Shown: piece after piece, positions 46,850 through 58,825 of the stretch
Layout of the letters: every line of letters begins with the position of its first letter
Numbering within the stretch: position 1 is the first letter of the stretch
Assembly (NCBI RefSeq): GCF_901709675.1
Contig: NC_051099.1
Coordinates: 126,001 to 190,000, forward strand
From: Syngnathus acus
Taxonomy: Eukaryota; Chordata; Actinopteri; Syngnathiformes; Syngnathidae
Reading direction: 5' to 3'
DNA length: 64,000 bases
Position numbers and translations under genes: made by a program
The notes under the pieces: generated by a model
Told to the model about the DNA's origin: nothing
Seen by the model: only the letters and a program-made list of their open reading frames with translations
The model's database searches: none

Positions 46850-47125
46850 GGCACGAGCGCCGGCACGAGCGCCGGCACGAGCGCCGGCACGAGCGCCGGC
46901 ACGAGCGCCGGCACGAGCGCCGGCACGAGCGCCGGCACGAGCGCCGGCACGAGCGCCGGCACGAGCGCCGGCACGAGCGCCGCCGCCACGAGCGCCGCCG
47001 GCACGAGCGCCGCCGCCACGAGCGCCGCCGGCACGAGCGCCGCCGCCACGAGCGCCGCCGGCACGAGCGCCGCCGGCACGAGCGCCGCCGGCACGAGCGC
47101 CGCCGGCACGAGCGCCGCCGGCACT
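46850..47125. repeat. GC-rich minisatellite, 12-bp GGCACGAGCGCC and 15-bp variants
   Basis: About 11 copies of the 12-mer GGCACGAGCGCC, followed by units lengthened by one GCC triplet, alternating GCCGCCACGAGC and GCCGGCACGAGC. All unit lengths are multiples of three, so four overlapping frames on both strands remain open for 140-167 codons and read as Ala-Pro-Ala-Arg, Gly-Thr-Ser-Ala or Val-Pro-Ala-Leu repeats. I regard these as artefacts: no splice context, homologue or non-repeat domain supports a protein. Confidence 0.95.
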
Positions 47126-49488
47126 CCCCCCGACGAGCTGTCGGCCTCTCTCGGAGCTCGCGGGATCGAAGGCGAGGTAACGAGACGCCGTCTTGTCGCT
47201 CGCACGGGAGCTCAGAAAAGGGGCTCTGACGGCGATGCCGGCTGACACCGCTCAGGTGTCAAAGTGTCACCGACATGTTCTTTCAAAATACATCTATTAT
47301 TTGGAAACACTTTATCGTTACGTTTGGAGATCATCACTGCGCCTAATTATCGGAGCTGGGGAAATGTTGCAAATCAAAGTTAAATACGAGTTGCATCGAG
47401 GACGTCGCGACAACTCACTCCAGTGTCAAAGTGTGATCGGGAGCAACTTCACTCTTTCAAAAATAGAACTTGAAAATGAGGGATGCTGCAAATATTGGTG
47501 TTCAATAAAAATGGTAGAAATATGCTTTGGGGAAATACAGTCTCTTATTTCAAAATTCCAAATGGTTGATAGAAAATATTACCGTCGATAAATAGGATAT
47601 GGATAAATACATTCTAGATCAAAGAAAAAAAGTCAATGATATTGATGATGATAGTGTGCACAAGAAATTGGACAAAAATCTCTGCGTGATCAACTTGCTG
47701 CGTGCGTGTATGTTAGAGCTTGCAGTCAGGTTGCTCTTCGAAGCATTGCTGAGCGCACGTCATCAGTCGGGCAGAAACCAGGGCGGAAAAAGAGGACGGC
47801 TAATATTCAGCAAAAAACAGCATCCGCTTTTGCCGACTAAATCAATGATTAACCGTGAGCGGGATGTGGCGTGCCATCTAAAGAGAGACGCCGGAGCGCT
47901 GGTAAAAAGGGAATCAGTATTCAACGCGGACCAGAGCAATGAGAGCATACCATAATTGAAGCCGTGACAATCAATGAGCCGCTCGCCATTCATCGCCGGG
48001 CCAGGACGGATTCTGAGCGCGCGGCGGCGGCGGGCAGGTGCATGCCGGGAAGCAGCGTAAGGGGCCCTCCGGGGGGAAACAAATTACCGCTGAAGGTGCG
48101 ACTTTCTCCGCCTCCGTCCAGGACCGCATTTTTACAACGTCGTTAAATCATCTGGCGCTGGCTCGCCGCCCGTGATGGAGGGGAAGCTCTTTGCTGCAGA
48201 TTTAGAGCTCGGGACGGCGCGGAGATGTATATTCACTTTATGGTCATTAGCCCCGAGCCCCGGCCGGGAAAAGCTTTCCGGCTTTTGGCGCCAATCCCCA
48301 TTGAAATTGCAAGAATTACTCACGCAGTAGCGCCCCCTGGAATGATGGGGGGGGAATCATCTGCCCCGAACAAGCCCAGAGTTCAACTTCAAGTCCACCC
48401 ACCATTTTTGCTGTGATTTCAGTTGACAGAGACTTGACGGGAAAAAAATGGACCCTGACCCCTCCGTTTCACCAATAGATGGAACATTTGGCAGACAAGT
48501 CTTTCGGAACAGGACAACCAAAAATGGCTCAAGAATTGAACGGCGACAAAATCATTTTTGCCTCGCGGCAGCCATTTTTGGCCCCGATGGGAAGCACGTA
48601 CCTTCGACAAAAGGGCCACGCTAAGATCAATTTTTGCCGAGGTCACGGACCGTTTACGGGTGGAGCGTGCTTTCAAAGTTTGATGATCATTTCAAGGAAA
48701 ATGGGATGAGAGCGCCTCTCCGTCGCTGCTTGCAGCCTTAATTATTTTGCCGCTCTTGATTTTATTCAAGCTCCTCATTAGTCACGCGTGCTAGTGGCAA
48801 CAGTAGAGCACAAATGAGCTGCAGTTGCATAATTGGAGGCCGCTGCCGTGGCGGGAAACGAGTACTTACGAGAATAATACTTGCATTTTCTTTTAAACGG
48901 ATAAAAAGCACAAGAAAATGAACTTAGACCTTTTCTCTTTTGTGGACATTACGTGTGCATTTGGATTCGTGCCTCACTCAATGCCTTCGTTCCGTGGTTA
49001 TATAAAGTGTTACGCATCACTTTTGTGTGTGTGTTTTTTTTTTTGGGGGGGGATTGCCAACCGACAGAAAAATGGGCTGTGCATTGTCTATTAAAATCAC
49101 CCGCGATGGAGAGGATTGCAAAATTTAGTTAGCGCTGAGTGGAGACCCTCAAAGAAAGAACATTGAGAGACAGCGCTGTCGATATTTGGCTCCATCCGCC
49201 CGGCACTCTTCCTCGGATAGCGCGGATTTATATATTCCGCAAATATCGACAGGCCGGTTCTTGTCGGAAAAAAGAATACAAATGGAGAGCAAGCCCTGGG
49301 TTGTGCAAACAATGTCCGACTAGGCGAGCGGACGCCAGCTTGGGCGCTTTTGGACAAACGATAACGACGGGCTCCTGGATAATCTGGCACAACAGAAGCG
49401 GGATTGTTGTTGTTGTGCCGTGGGAGATAACGACAAAAAGGATTCTCCGGTGAAAATGCAAAAGGGAAGTCCTTTGCATCCGTCTGTC

Positions 49489-49552
49489 CAGCCCAGCCCA
49501 GCCCAGCCCAGCTCAGCCCAGCCCAGCCCAGCCCAGCCCAGCTGTGTATGCT
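49489..49552. repeat. (CAGCC)n pentamer array
   Basis: About twelve CAGCC units, with one CAGCT variant in the middle and one at the end. Confidence 0.95.
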
Positions 49553-49659
49553 GTTCTGCCGCTTTGAGTGAAAAGGACGCGGTGAGAAAACAAACGCCTT
49601 TGTTGTACAAATCCCGACTTTCATTTGTCCTCTTTGTGGCGGTGATTAATCAGCTGCAG

Positions 49660-49660
<1 letters not shown>

Positions 49661-49731
<71 letters not shown>

Positions 49732-49733
49732 TG
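49661..49733. repeat. (CTTT)n microsatellite
   Basis: About 18 pure units. Confidence 0.97.
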
Positions 49734-50245
49734 TTGGGCGTTACGTCGAAAATATAGACATTCAACAGCGCTAGTTTTAGCATTGAAGTTTGTCAATTAG
49801 CTAGGCCAAGCTCAAGTAAATATACTCTATCAAACTAGTTGTCTAATTGATTGTGCTTTTTCAGTTTCCAAAAAAAGGGCTACTTGTGCTTTTTTTTTAG
49901 CCACACAGTGTTTCTCCCCCCTCAGTTGTGATCATGCTGAGGCATGCGGCTCAGTTCCATCTTTTGGCTAAAAGCTGGGCCAGCATCTGAAGCGGTGGGC
50001 GCTGATCAAACCGACTGCGTCCACCTCCAGCTGAGGCGACAAAATGCCCCGCGATGCGTTCTCTGATGTCAGGGGGGGAGAATGAGGAAGAAAAGAAAAC
50101 TAAAATAAGAGTCCCTTTTGCTCATGGCTCAATGAGTCTGATTCACAAAAAGGAAAAGCCCCCCCAAAAAAGCGCAATCTTGGCTAACGCTAGGCTCTAT
50201 ACAAAGGCCAACACGATTACAAAAATGACGCATCAATATACACAT

Positions 50246-50500
50246 GAGGCTATTTGATGTACATATACCTAAGCCATTTCCTGGCCAAATTATGAGTTAT
50301 TATGTGCTAAATGGCCCGAAAGCAACAAAAGACTCAAAGACGTGTATTCATGGTTCAGCTTACTTCATATTACGCTTTGTAAATATGATTCCATTAGGCT
50401 GGTTTGATATAGGTGAAAAGCATTTTCTGGCCAAATTACGAGTGTTAATCTGTTCAATGGCTGGAGAGCAACAAAAGACTGAAAGATATGTGGATTTTTA
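50246..50500. repeat. diverged tandem duplication, spacing about 150 bp
   Basis: Copy 1 has TTTCCTGGCCAAATTATGAG and GCAACAAAAGACTCAAAGA. Copy 2 has TTTTCTGGCCAAATTACGAG and GCAACAAAAGACTGAAAGA, in the same order and orientation. An old duplication in AT-rich sequence. Confidence 0.85.
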
Positions 50501-52578
50501 GAGTTGAAATGTCATATCTGATCATTTCAAATCATGATCATCAAGAACAACTTGAAATTGTATTTTCCATTTGTGTGCCATATCCAGTCGTACATTTGAC
50601 AGCCTAACGATTAATTTGATCATAACTACAAGAACCAATTAATAATTGGGTCCAAATGGGACATTTTCCCCTGGGGGGTGCTCACTTTTGCAATTTAGAC
50701 ATTGATCCCAGCGTTTATTTTGAGGGGAGGGTAAAGTTACACTGTACTACATGAGCAGAATAGTGTCATTTCTTTATGATTGTCTCATTAAAAAAATGGA
50801 AGACAAAAAAAAGTCAAATGGCAAATTAGGCCAATCGGTTAAGACAATATATGTGTATGTGTGTGTGTGGAAGATTTACAAGCGGTGATGCAAGCTGCAG
50901 TATTTAGCGTCATTCATTCATTCATTCATTAAAAGATCAAATATGGAGCATGTACGTATGTGAGTGAGGGGTGTGCTGAGTTTGGTGAGCTATTGCTGAA
51001 CAGCAGACAATTATTCCCTGGTCAGCCTTCTGCCATTTCCCTGTGGGTGGGCAGGGTCCTAAAGATGAGAGGTGGGGGTGGCGGCCGGCCGGCGGCTTGG
51101 ATGATTCCGTATGCTTGTTAAAAGCTTTTGTTCACCATCATCTCCCACCCCTCCCTCCTTCGGAAACACTAAACTCCCTTAATTAGAGCGGAAGACTGTT
51201 TCGCTGCCTCCTCTCGCTCGCTAGTTTCATTCGGCGGAGTAAAAACTGCAAGCGGAGGCCCTCCGGTCGAAAGCAGGTTTTGGCTTTCAAAAGGCATTCT
51301 TGCTTTTTGGCAGCCGGTGCGGGATACAGGTGCCGGCAGCGCCGGCCGGCCGGCCGGCAGCAGGAAGCCAAGGCTTTGGTGTTTTAATGAGCTTTGGTGG
51401 AGGGAGGGAGGTAGGGAGGGCTTCCACTTGTTGTTTTTGGAGAGGTGAGCTTCAGCCAATCGGCTCGGAGGAGCGGCGGCGGCGGCGGAGCCAGCGCCCG
51501 GGCGCGCCAACAATCGTCAGCTTTGGATTTGGTGACAACAAACACAGCAGCTTTGATTCCAGCATTTGGATTTACCGACGAGCCCTGCCTCCTGAATTTT
51601 GCTAGTTTGGATCCACTGAGGGAATGCTAAATGCTAAGCTAACTCGCGTGGTAACAGCCAAGTATTCTGCAAACTACGTGGAGATGATTTTGTTATTACG
51701 CTTTCGAGAAGCTGACATCAATCCAAAAAGATTCCCACCCAATTCTGACACAAGTCAACACAGGAGGGGATCAAATTCTGTTTTCGGAGTGCTTCATTTA
51801 GATGCTAATTTCTTTCCATTGTTTGACACAGAAGGGGAAATTGCCAAAGCTACCATGAATGTGTATTTAACGAGAAGCTTTGGTTGTTCTACGAGTAAAG
51901 GCATTCCTTTCTTTCTTTCTTGAGCACATTTACACTGCTGGATGCGAGCTCCTTCGTTATTCCTCCTCTCCGGCTTGAATTAGGGTGATTAAAGACCTTC
52001 CTTTAGCGGTGACGTTTTTTTCTGCAAGGCAGAGTGGCTGGATTTAATGGCTCCTTCAAAAGAATCTTCCCATTGCTATGGCAATCGTATTGCAGAGCAT
52101 TTGGACCTCATGACCCCTGGTTTTACTTGGAAATGCCAAATTTGGTAGTTCACGAGTAGAACCACAAAAACAGGTCGTAATAACCGACAAAGGAAGTTGA
52201 AAGCAACCATTTGAGGTCACTTGCAGGTCGGTCAGCAGCAGTGTAGCTATGGAATATGGAGGCCATTTTCACTTCGGAATGGCAAAGTCAGTGGGCATAT
52301 CTTCAGATCATTTTGCCTACGCGTTCCGTTTCCCTCCGCTTTCACGAGTAGCCCCTCCCCTCCAAAAGAAAATCTTGGTAGCATCTTGGTTGGCTTTAGG
52401 CTTATTTTGCTCATTTCCACCAAACGTGACGCATACTCGACAAAAGGCTTGCCAGGGATTGACATTTGCGCCATAGCTTGCCGTTCAGCCACTTGGCATA
52501 GCAGGCCAAAGTGTCGCATGTTGGCAAATGAAAAGTATGTGAAGAAGGGAAGTAATATTTGGGAGGGGAGTGAAAACC

Positions 52579-52604
52579 AGAGAGGCTCGCTCGCTCGCTC
52601 GCTC
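52579..52604. repeat. (GCTC)n tract
   Basis: About six units. Similar GCTC/GAGC tracts recur at 3642-3664, around 14868-14888, around 23780-23801 and at 63597-63615. Confidence 0.93.
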
Positions 52605-54039
52605 GCAGCAGGAGCAGCTGCCACCGCAACACTTGCTGACACCCGCAAAAGTGGCTTCACATCTGCTTGTCAAATCTGCGGGAATATCAAGACAAATACG
52701 CCGAGCCGGCACATCCGCATATTACTTCCCCCGCTAGCGCGAGTAGCCTTTGCTACCGCGGTACGTACATCACCTTTTCGGACCGACGGCACGTCCATAT
52801 GCCGTGACTCGTCTCGTACGCATGCGGCGCCATTGAAAGCTCCTGACAGGCTCGCCCGTTTGCGTCCCGCCGTGTTTCAATGAGCCCCCCCCCCCGTTCA
52901 CACGATGAAAACACGATGAACTTTGCGCAGCGTTTAATCTCCCCATTTGTTCTCCATTCCCTTCTGTGTGTTTTCCAAACATCGATCCGAGACATTCCTC
53001 CGTTCCGATTGGTTCCCGTCAGGCCGCTTAGTGCCGGGAGGAATGGCCTCCTGCTGACTAAACGCCGCGCTGGTATTTTTCGCGCGTGCTTTGCGCTTCG
53101 TCCAATTAACCGAGCCAACGAGACGGAAGCCCAAAGAGACCGAGGGCGGAACGATTTTTGATTCGACGCGGCCCGAGGCGGCCAAGGTGGCGGCAGGACT
53201 ACCGGATGTTTAGCTACTAGCCGGCTTACATGGCATTCAGATGGTGTCAAGATGGCGGGTCAAACCATCACTGATGCGCTGTTGATTTTGGAAGGTTGAA
53301 TGTGCTCAAGGGATTATTTGACGACTCTGGACCGAAAAGATCCCGACTGAGATTTCAACCTGGACTCACTGGCACGAGGCGGTCGGAAAGACGCATTGTC
53401 GTCTTTTTAATTGACGCCACGCGACTTAAGAAAATGAAAAATCCGACGGTCGTTAGTCAAATGGGCCATCCGTCCGCCCAGCGCGTGAAATATGAGCATC
53501 CGTCACGCGGTCGATACGACTCCTTCTTTTGCGCGGATGGACGGGCCAAGTTCCATTGGGGAAACACACGTGAAATGACAGCGCTTGGGGAAAGCAGAAA
53601 GCAGGCCATCCTAAACAAGTCTCTTGGATTTACATTTGACCGCCGCATCTGCGTGCGGATGACACGCCCGTGTTATTGTGCACACACGGAGATGGGAATC
53701 AAATCATGAATGAATTTTACATCGCGGCTCACTTGATTGTCTCCACAGCTCGAGGGGTATACTGGAAAGCCGCGGGACGACGGTGATATACGCACAGCCG
53801 CCGCACGCACAATAACAGTCGCTAATGTAGTAGTGCCGAGTGTCTCCCGCATCTGAAGTGGATGTGCGCCACACAATACGGTGGTATTACAGGGATTTAT
53901 GTGCACGAGCGCCAGAAGCACGGGAGAGAGAGAGCGAGAGCGAGAGCGAGTTGTTGTGTGGGGTCCGACGCAGTCTGGCAGTCTGACGGCTTGGACAAAA
54001 TGTCGGAGGGCGGCTTTTGGGAGAGGATTCAGCGGTTAG

Positions 54040-54480
54040 GTCTAAGGGTGTGGCTAAGATAAGAAGCTGTTTGGCATTTGGAACGAGTTAAGGGGTCACT
54101 GGTCTGAAAGGCGCCTTTAAATGGTGATTAGGGCTCGGGTTTGGGTTTTCCACTTTAGACTGAAAGGGCACTGATGTCGGCGGAGTGGAGCAGCAAACGT
54201 GGGATTTGTCAATCTGAGAGGGAGTGTTTGTCCGACTGACGAGGGATCAATCTAGGCTTAGGGCTTTGGGGACAAGCTTGGTTTTAGGGTCAGGTTTAGG
54301 GGTGAATGGATTTTATGGTCAATTTACAATTCGTTTCAGATCTTAAGGTTCTGACTTGGGAGGTGAAGATTAGGGTTAGGGTCAGGGTGTAGGGTCCAGT
54401 TGTTTAAGAGTTTGGCTTGAAGCACTTACAATTATGGGCTTCAAGGTAAAAGTCCAGACTGAGGGTTTAGGATCGAGAGT
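54040..54480. repeat. degenerate TTAGGG-like G-rich zone
   Basis: Many scattered TAGGG, TTAGGG and TTTAGGG words on the plus strand, densest at 54369-54393 (GATTAGGGTTAGGGTCAGGG and TGTAGGG). They are not a regular array. Confidence 0.6.
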
Positions 54481-55790
54481 TAAAGGATTTTTTTTATTTC
54501 ATATACTACATACACATGTCATTGGTGCCATGCAAGAGTGTTTCAAATTGTATGTATTTTCTCAGCAGAATCATGGTTGCGTCATAGTGTGGCTGTACCT
54601 CAACGTCCCATAACCGACTTCCTGTTTGGGCTCGGGTTAGACGGCAAAGACCGGCCGAATCTGAGGAGTGCACGCCATTGCCGTCAAGTGCTTCCAGACA
54701 CGGTCAAAGTCAGCGCTCCTGCCAAAAAAGGAAGAACCTCAGCATCCGTTGATACCCAAAAGATGCGCTTCGACGTGAAGATGAAAACTCGCTTTCGGAT
54801 ATGACATGGGCAACAAACGTTAAAAGTGCGTCCTCACGATTCTTGTCGCACGGGCCAAAACTATTTGTCCAGATGACAAGAGAGGAACATGATGAACACC
54901 TTTTGGCTCCGTCGTTTCTGGCAGCGACGGGCCAAAGTGGTCCTTTTTTTCAGCGCCTCCTTCCAATAATTCCGTATTCATTGCGCAAATTGCTCTGCCG
55001 AGGAAGAGGCTGGTCTTAACGCCGCTCGCTCGGCCTTAATTCCGTGCGATCGATAGCGCGTCAGAAAATATTTGCTTTCCGCAAATTCAGCGGCGTATAG
55101 GAGTCGGTCGGGAGCGAACACCGGCTCGCGTTTGGAACCCATCGACCGCCGAATGCTAACTAACATGACTGGATCCCCGACCGTTGCATACGTGAGAAGC
55201 AATGATGCCACATAGAGCTTGGCGACAAAGTGAAAACATTGACTTCAATGCGTCAGTAAGCCATTTAGAAACCATTTCCCTGATTAAATATGACTCATGA
55301 AGGACGAAGCCTTTTAATCACACTTTACCTCGGAACTCACGCTGGACGGCGAAAGGCGTACTTAAGGCTTAGGCGGGCCAAAACTCGTTTGTTGACAGGC
55401 AACAGAAGCGACGGCGACAAATCCATTGTTCGGACCATTGTCACGTGTTAAATATTCATGCCAGCCCATTTCTCATCGTTCACGTCCTCGCGTTTGCTTT
55501 TCCATTCAGGCGCCGTGTTAGAAAGCATACACTGTTCGTTCGTTATCTTGATTGTCATGATTTGGCAAACAGTTTGTTGCGACGTGGAATGGAGCATTCC
55601 CAAGATTGTGTCCGTAAACGCTCTCAAAACAAGATGGAGAAGATGTTCTTATTTTAGGGGAATCCGGCAAACAAGCCGCTAATAGCTCAAGTGCTAGTTT
55701 CTCCCAATTGAAGATCAGCCAGCCCTGACACACAGGAAGGAAGCAGGAAAAAGTCTCAAGGAGCCGTGCCTGGAATTGGAAAGGAAGCGG

Positions 55791-55835
55791 GGGGCCATTT
55801 TGTGTTGAAGAAGCCATTTTAGGCCAATTCCAGCG
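55791..55835. repeat. dispersed repeat fragment with paired CCATTTT blocks
   Basis: GCCATTTTGTGTTGAAG followed by AAGCCATTTTAGG. A very similar arrangement (GGCCATTTTGTTTTGAAG then CAGCCATTTTGTG) lies at 63801-63832, and a looser one at 7211-7255. Confidence 0.5.
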
Positions 55836-56850
55836 CGACACCAAATTGCCAATTGGTTTCTAACGCTGAGGATCCAAATTGCGATGTGAGCTCCAAATCC
55901 ATTCATTCCGTTGAGCGCATACAGTGTTGCGCAGCTCGCATCCATGACGATTGCTCTTTCAATGGACTTTGCTTCTCAGTCGCTCAAAAATGTACTCGAC
56001 TGCGCCCACGTAATTAGGCGGATAATGAAGGTGTGCGGCGGGATTCACCCAGCGCCCTTTTGCTAAAAATCCATCATTCATGCTTCCTTGCTTTTTTGCC
56101 TGTCACTGCGCCGCTTGGATGTTTTCCCATCAACATCTGCGACTTCATCTTCCCACTCTATTCTAGTCTTTTGTGTTTAATGCTCGCTTTTGTTTTTGCT
56201 GTGTTGTTTTGCTCATCTTTCGGGGTTTCGTGATTGTGTGCAAACCCAAAAAATGGGCGAACGAAGCAAATTGGACAATATCGGAACCCATTCCGGTCAT
56301 ATGTTGAACATTTTCTCAACATTGCAAAAAGTCTTCCAGAAGTTGTGAAATTCATCTCAGGCTTACCATTCACCTTTGTTCACAGTTTCACAGTCTACAT
56401 TTCAGTTGATTCTAAAAGATTTCAGAGGAGTTCCAAGTCATCCAGATACTTTCATCCAACCGGAGTTTGCTGCGTTGATTCGTTACGAAGGAGCATGAAA
56501 ACATTGACAGAGCTCAGATGAGGACATATCCTCTGAGAGTGTGAAGAGGAGAAACTATCTTGATTAGAAATCTATGGCAGTATGTCAATTTTGGAGGACA
56601 TCTTGACAGCAAGGCGAGCAAAGCTTGAATGCAACAGGAGATCATTAACATTCATGGCAATTCAGCTGCATGTTTCATTCGGTCAGAAGATTAAATGAAA
56701 ATCTCTTCAAGCACGGCTTGACTGACAGAACACCAAAAAAGCCCCGCATGAGCCGGATGCAGTCAAATGTTCTTGAAACCCGAGTGCCTCTTTGCCATCG
56801 GAGCTGCTTCCCTTTGCCAATGTTTGCCTTGCCCCAAACGACCACGCAAG

Positions 56851-57445
56851 CAGGTGCCGGACGCAGAGTAATGCACTTCCAAATCCCTCATTAGACACAT
56901 TGCGAGTAAGCCGAAACAAACCTCAGGTAGCGGATGCAGAAACAATTTGGCCAGTCTCATACCTGTCTCGTACCTGCAAAATCCACTTCAAATCCAAACA
57001 GCTTTCCAACGTACAGTTTTCACCCTTAACTGCGACAAGAATCGACCGACCGACCGACAGCAGACCGCAAAATCCCCACACCAACAGGCAGGGCATGTGC
57101 TGGATGCACAAAAAAATCCAATACAAGGTGAGTGATGAAATGAAAACCACAAAACAATTCACTTGCCTGACTTCAGACAAGACCACAATTACCTCAGGTG
57201 CTGGATGCACAAAAATGGACTCCCAAATTAAACAACAATTTTAACCCAAAAAATCTTCACACTTGACAAAACAACTTCAGATAAGACCCCCAAAAAAAGT
57301 CAAGTGCTGATGCAGAGAAATAAACAGCTCTATTTTTAATGCAGGATTTGAAAAGACAACTCATCACACTTGACTGTCAAAAAAAACAAGAATAATCTGC
57401 CACCTGCAGACAACAAGACAAAAGCCATCAGGTGCCGGATGATGC
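56851..57445. repeat. degenerate minisatellite, period about 75-130 bp
   Basis: The motif CAGGTGCYGGATGCASA recurs at 56851, 56924, about 57093, 57195, 57301 and 57429. Between copies there are partly conserved TTCAGACAAGACC and CACACTTGAC blocks. Units have drifted by substitution and indel. A 150-codon open frame (56792-57244) runs through it but lacks any recognisable domain. Confidence 0.8.
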
Positions 57446-57651
57446 AGACCAATCCACAGGAAAATGGCAAAGCAAAGAAAATCCACATTGAAAATGGAAA
57501 CTCTTCACGCAAAACACTTGATGGGCAGCTGAAAAATCCTCTTCTCGCTTCTCTGCGGCTGCCTCCGTTCCGTGTCTGTCCGTGAAGCAGAAACGACACA
57601 GTGATGCTCATTGCTCCGAAGGCTGAATGATGCATAGCAAGCAGGACAGAG

Positions 57652-57720
57652 AGGAGCGGAGCGGAGCGGAGCGGAGCGGAGCGGAGCGGAGCAGAGCAGA
57701 GCAGAGCAGAGCAGAGCAGC
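57652..57720. repeat. (GGAGC)n switching to (AGAGC)n
   Basis: About seven GGAGC units followed by about six AGAGC units: two homogenised blocks differing at one position. Confidence 0.96.
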
Positions 57721-58201
57721 GCTTGTCAAGACCAATCACACGGTGCACGGAGCCACGTTCCCCGAGGTCGAAACAACTTCACCAAATCCGGCGCTAGAGT
57801 CGAGTCGGCCGGCGCCTTACCTCTTCGGCAGATGCCAAAATTTGGCTGAAGCTGCGTATTTGCCTTGATCTTGTCTTGAGATGACAATCTCAAGTCTAGT
57901 TGAAGAAGTCCAGCGGGAGACCAATCAATACCCGGCGGACCAGTCCTCGTCCTCAAATGTGTCCAATCTGGGAGTGGGCATATTCCTGGTCAGAGGTGAG
58001 CATCCCTTCAGTGGCCAGATCCAAATTCAGTGCTGTTCAAATTCCAGCAAAAGGCTCCCAAAAAAAACGTGCCGTTTCGCCAACGTCTCTCGAGTTTTTT
58101 TGGGGGGGATTTTTTTCTAAAAAGAGAATAGCCGCTCCTCGGGTGGCATCTGTTCTTCTTGACAAGTCTGCACCGGGAGGGGAGAGAAAGAGAGAGGTGC
58201 G

Positions 58202-58203
58202 TG

Positions 58204-58235
<32 letters not shown>

Positions 58236-58238
58236 CCA
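58202..58238. repeat. (TGCC)n microsatellite
   Basis: About nine units. Confidence 0.95.
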
Positions 58239-58374
58239 GAGTGCCAATGCACGCCCGCGTGGATATATATGCGTGCGCGGCAAGGGAAGAGAGGCAGCAA
58301 GCGGAGGCGAGCGCCAAGTGGATCTGGACAGCGACGTGAGAGGCGAGACGATGACGATGTCTTTGGGAGGTGGG

Positions 58375-58375
58375 A

Positions 58376-58407
<32 letters not shown>

Positions 58408-58455
58408 GGAGGGGTGAGTGAGCGAGAGAGAAAGAGAGAAAGAGAGAGAGAGAGA
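58375..58455. repeat. GA-rich purine stretch
   Basis: Imperfect GA dinucleotides with GGGA and AAAG interruptions on the plus strand. Confidence 0.9.
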
Positions 58456-58611
58456 AGCTTAGGCAATAGGAGCTCTATTAACAGAGGTGAGAATCATTCG
58501 ATACCCTTGATACCCCGATTAAGGCGCAAGTACTACTGTATATTACTGTTAGTTACGCTATAATAAATGAAAAGAGTGTAAGTAAAAAAAAAATAAAATC
58601 AAACAAAGGAT

Positions 58612-58760
58612 TGATTGCATGGTTGCACAAGTGCACACACCCTGCGTGTGTGTCGGAGAAGTTGACAGCAGCTCCTCTTGCCAAGGGTCATAAAGATTGA
58701 TTAAAATATTCCAAGAAGCACGAGTCGAAGGAACACACTCGAAGGGATTGACTGACGTGA
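58612..58760. repeat. second copy of the GTTGCACAAGTGCACACACC repeat
   Basis: Shares 22 identical bases, beginning GGTTGCACAAGTGC, with 17070-17091 in the same orientation. The rest diverges. It continues towards a CA-rich microsatellite at 58763-58825. Confidence 0.5.
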
Positions 58761-58762
58761 GA

Positions 58763-58825
58763 GCGCGCGCGCGCACACACACACACACACGCGCACGCAC
58801 ACACACACACACAGACACACACAAA
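58763..58825. repeat. compound (GC)n-(CA)n microsatellite
   Basis: GCGC alternation followed by CA units with CG interruptions; purine-pyrimidine alternating throughout. Confidence 0.94.

Larger units (their letters stand above)
47126..56850. other. no gene seen; presumed sgcd 5' intron or flank
   Basis: Holds CAGCC units (49489-49552), (CTTT)n (49661-49733), a diverged tandem pair (50246-50500), GCCGG-rich palindromic sequence (51340-51360), (GCTC)n (52579-52604), a TTAGGG-like degenerate zone (54040-54480) and a repeat-like segment with paired CATTTTG blocks (55791-55835). The longest open frame (plus 52221-52883) has no recognisable domain and runs through the GCTC tract. Confidence 0.55.

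Noticed and set aside
46742-47248. Four overlapping frames of 140-167 codons
   Set aside because: Produced by a minisatellite whose units are multiples of three; open on both strands at once.
52221-52883. 220-codon plus-strand open frame
   Set aside because: No recognisable domain, passes through a GCTC microsatellite, and opposing frames are also open.
54369-54393. True telomere
   Set aside because: Too short and irregular, and unique sequence lies on both sides.
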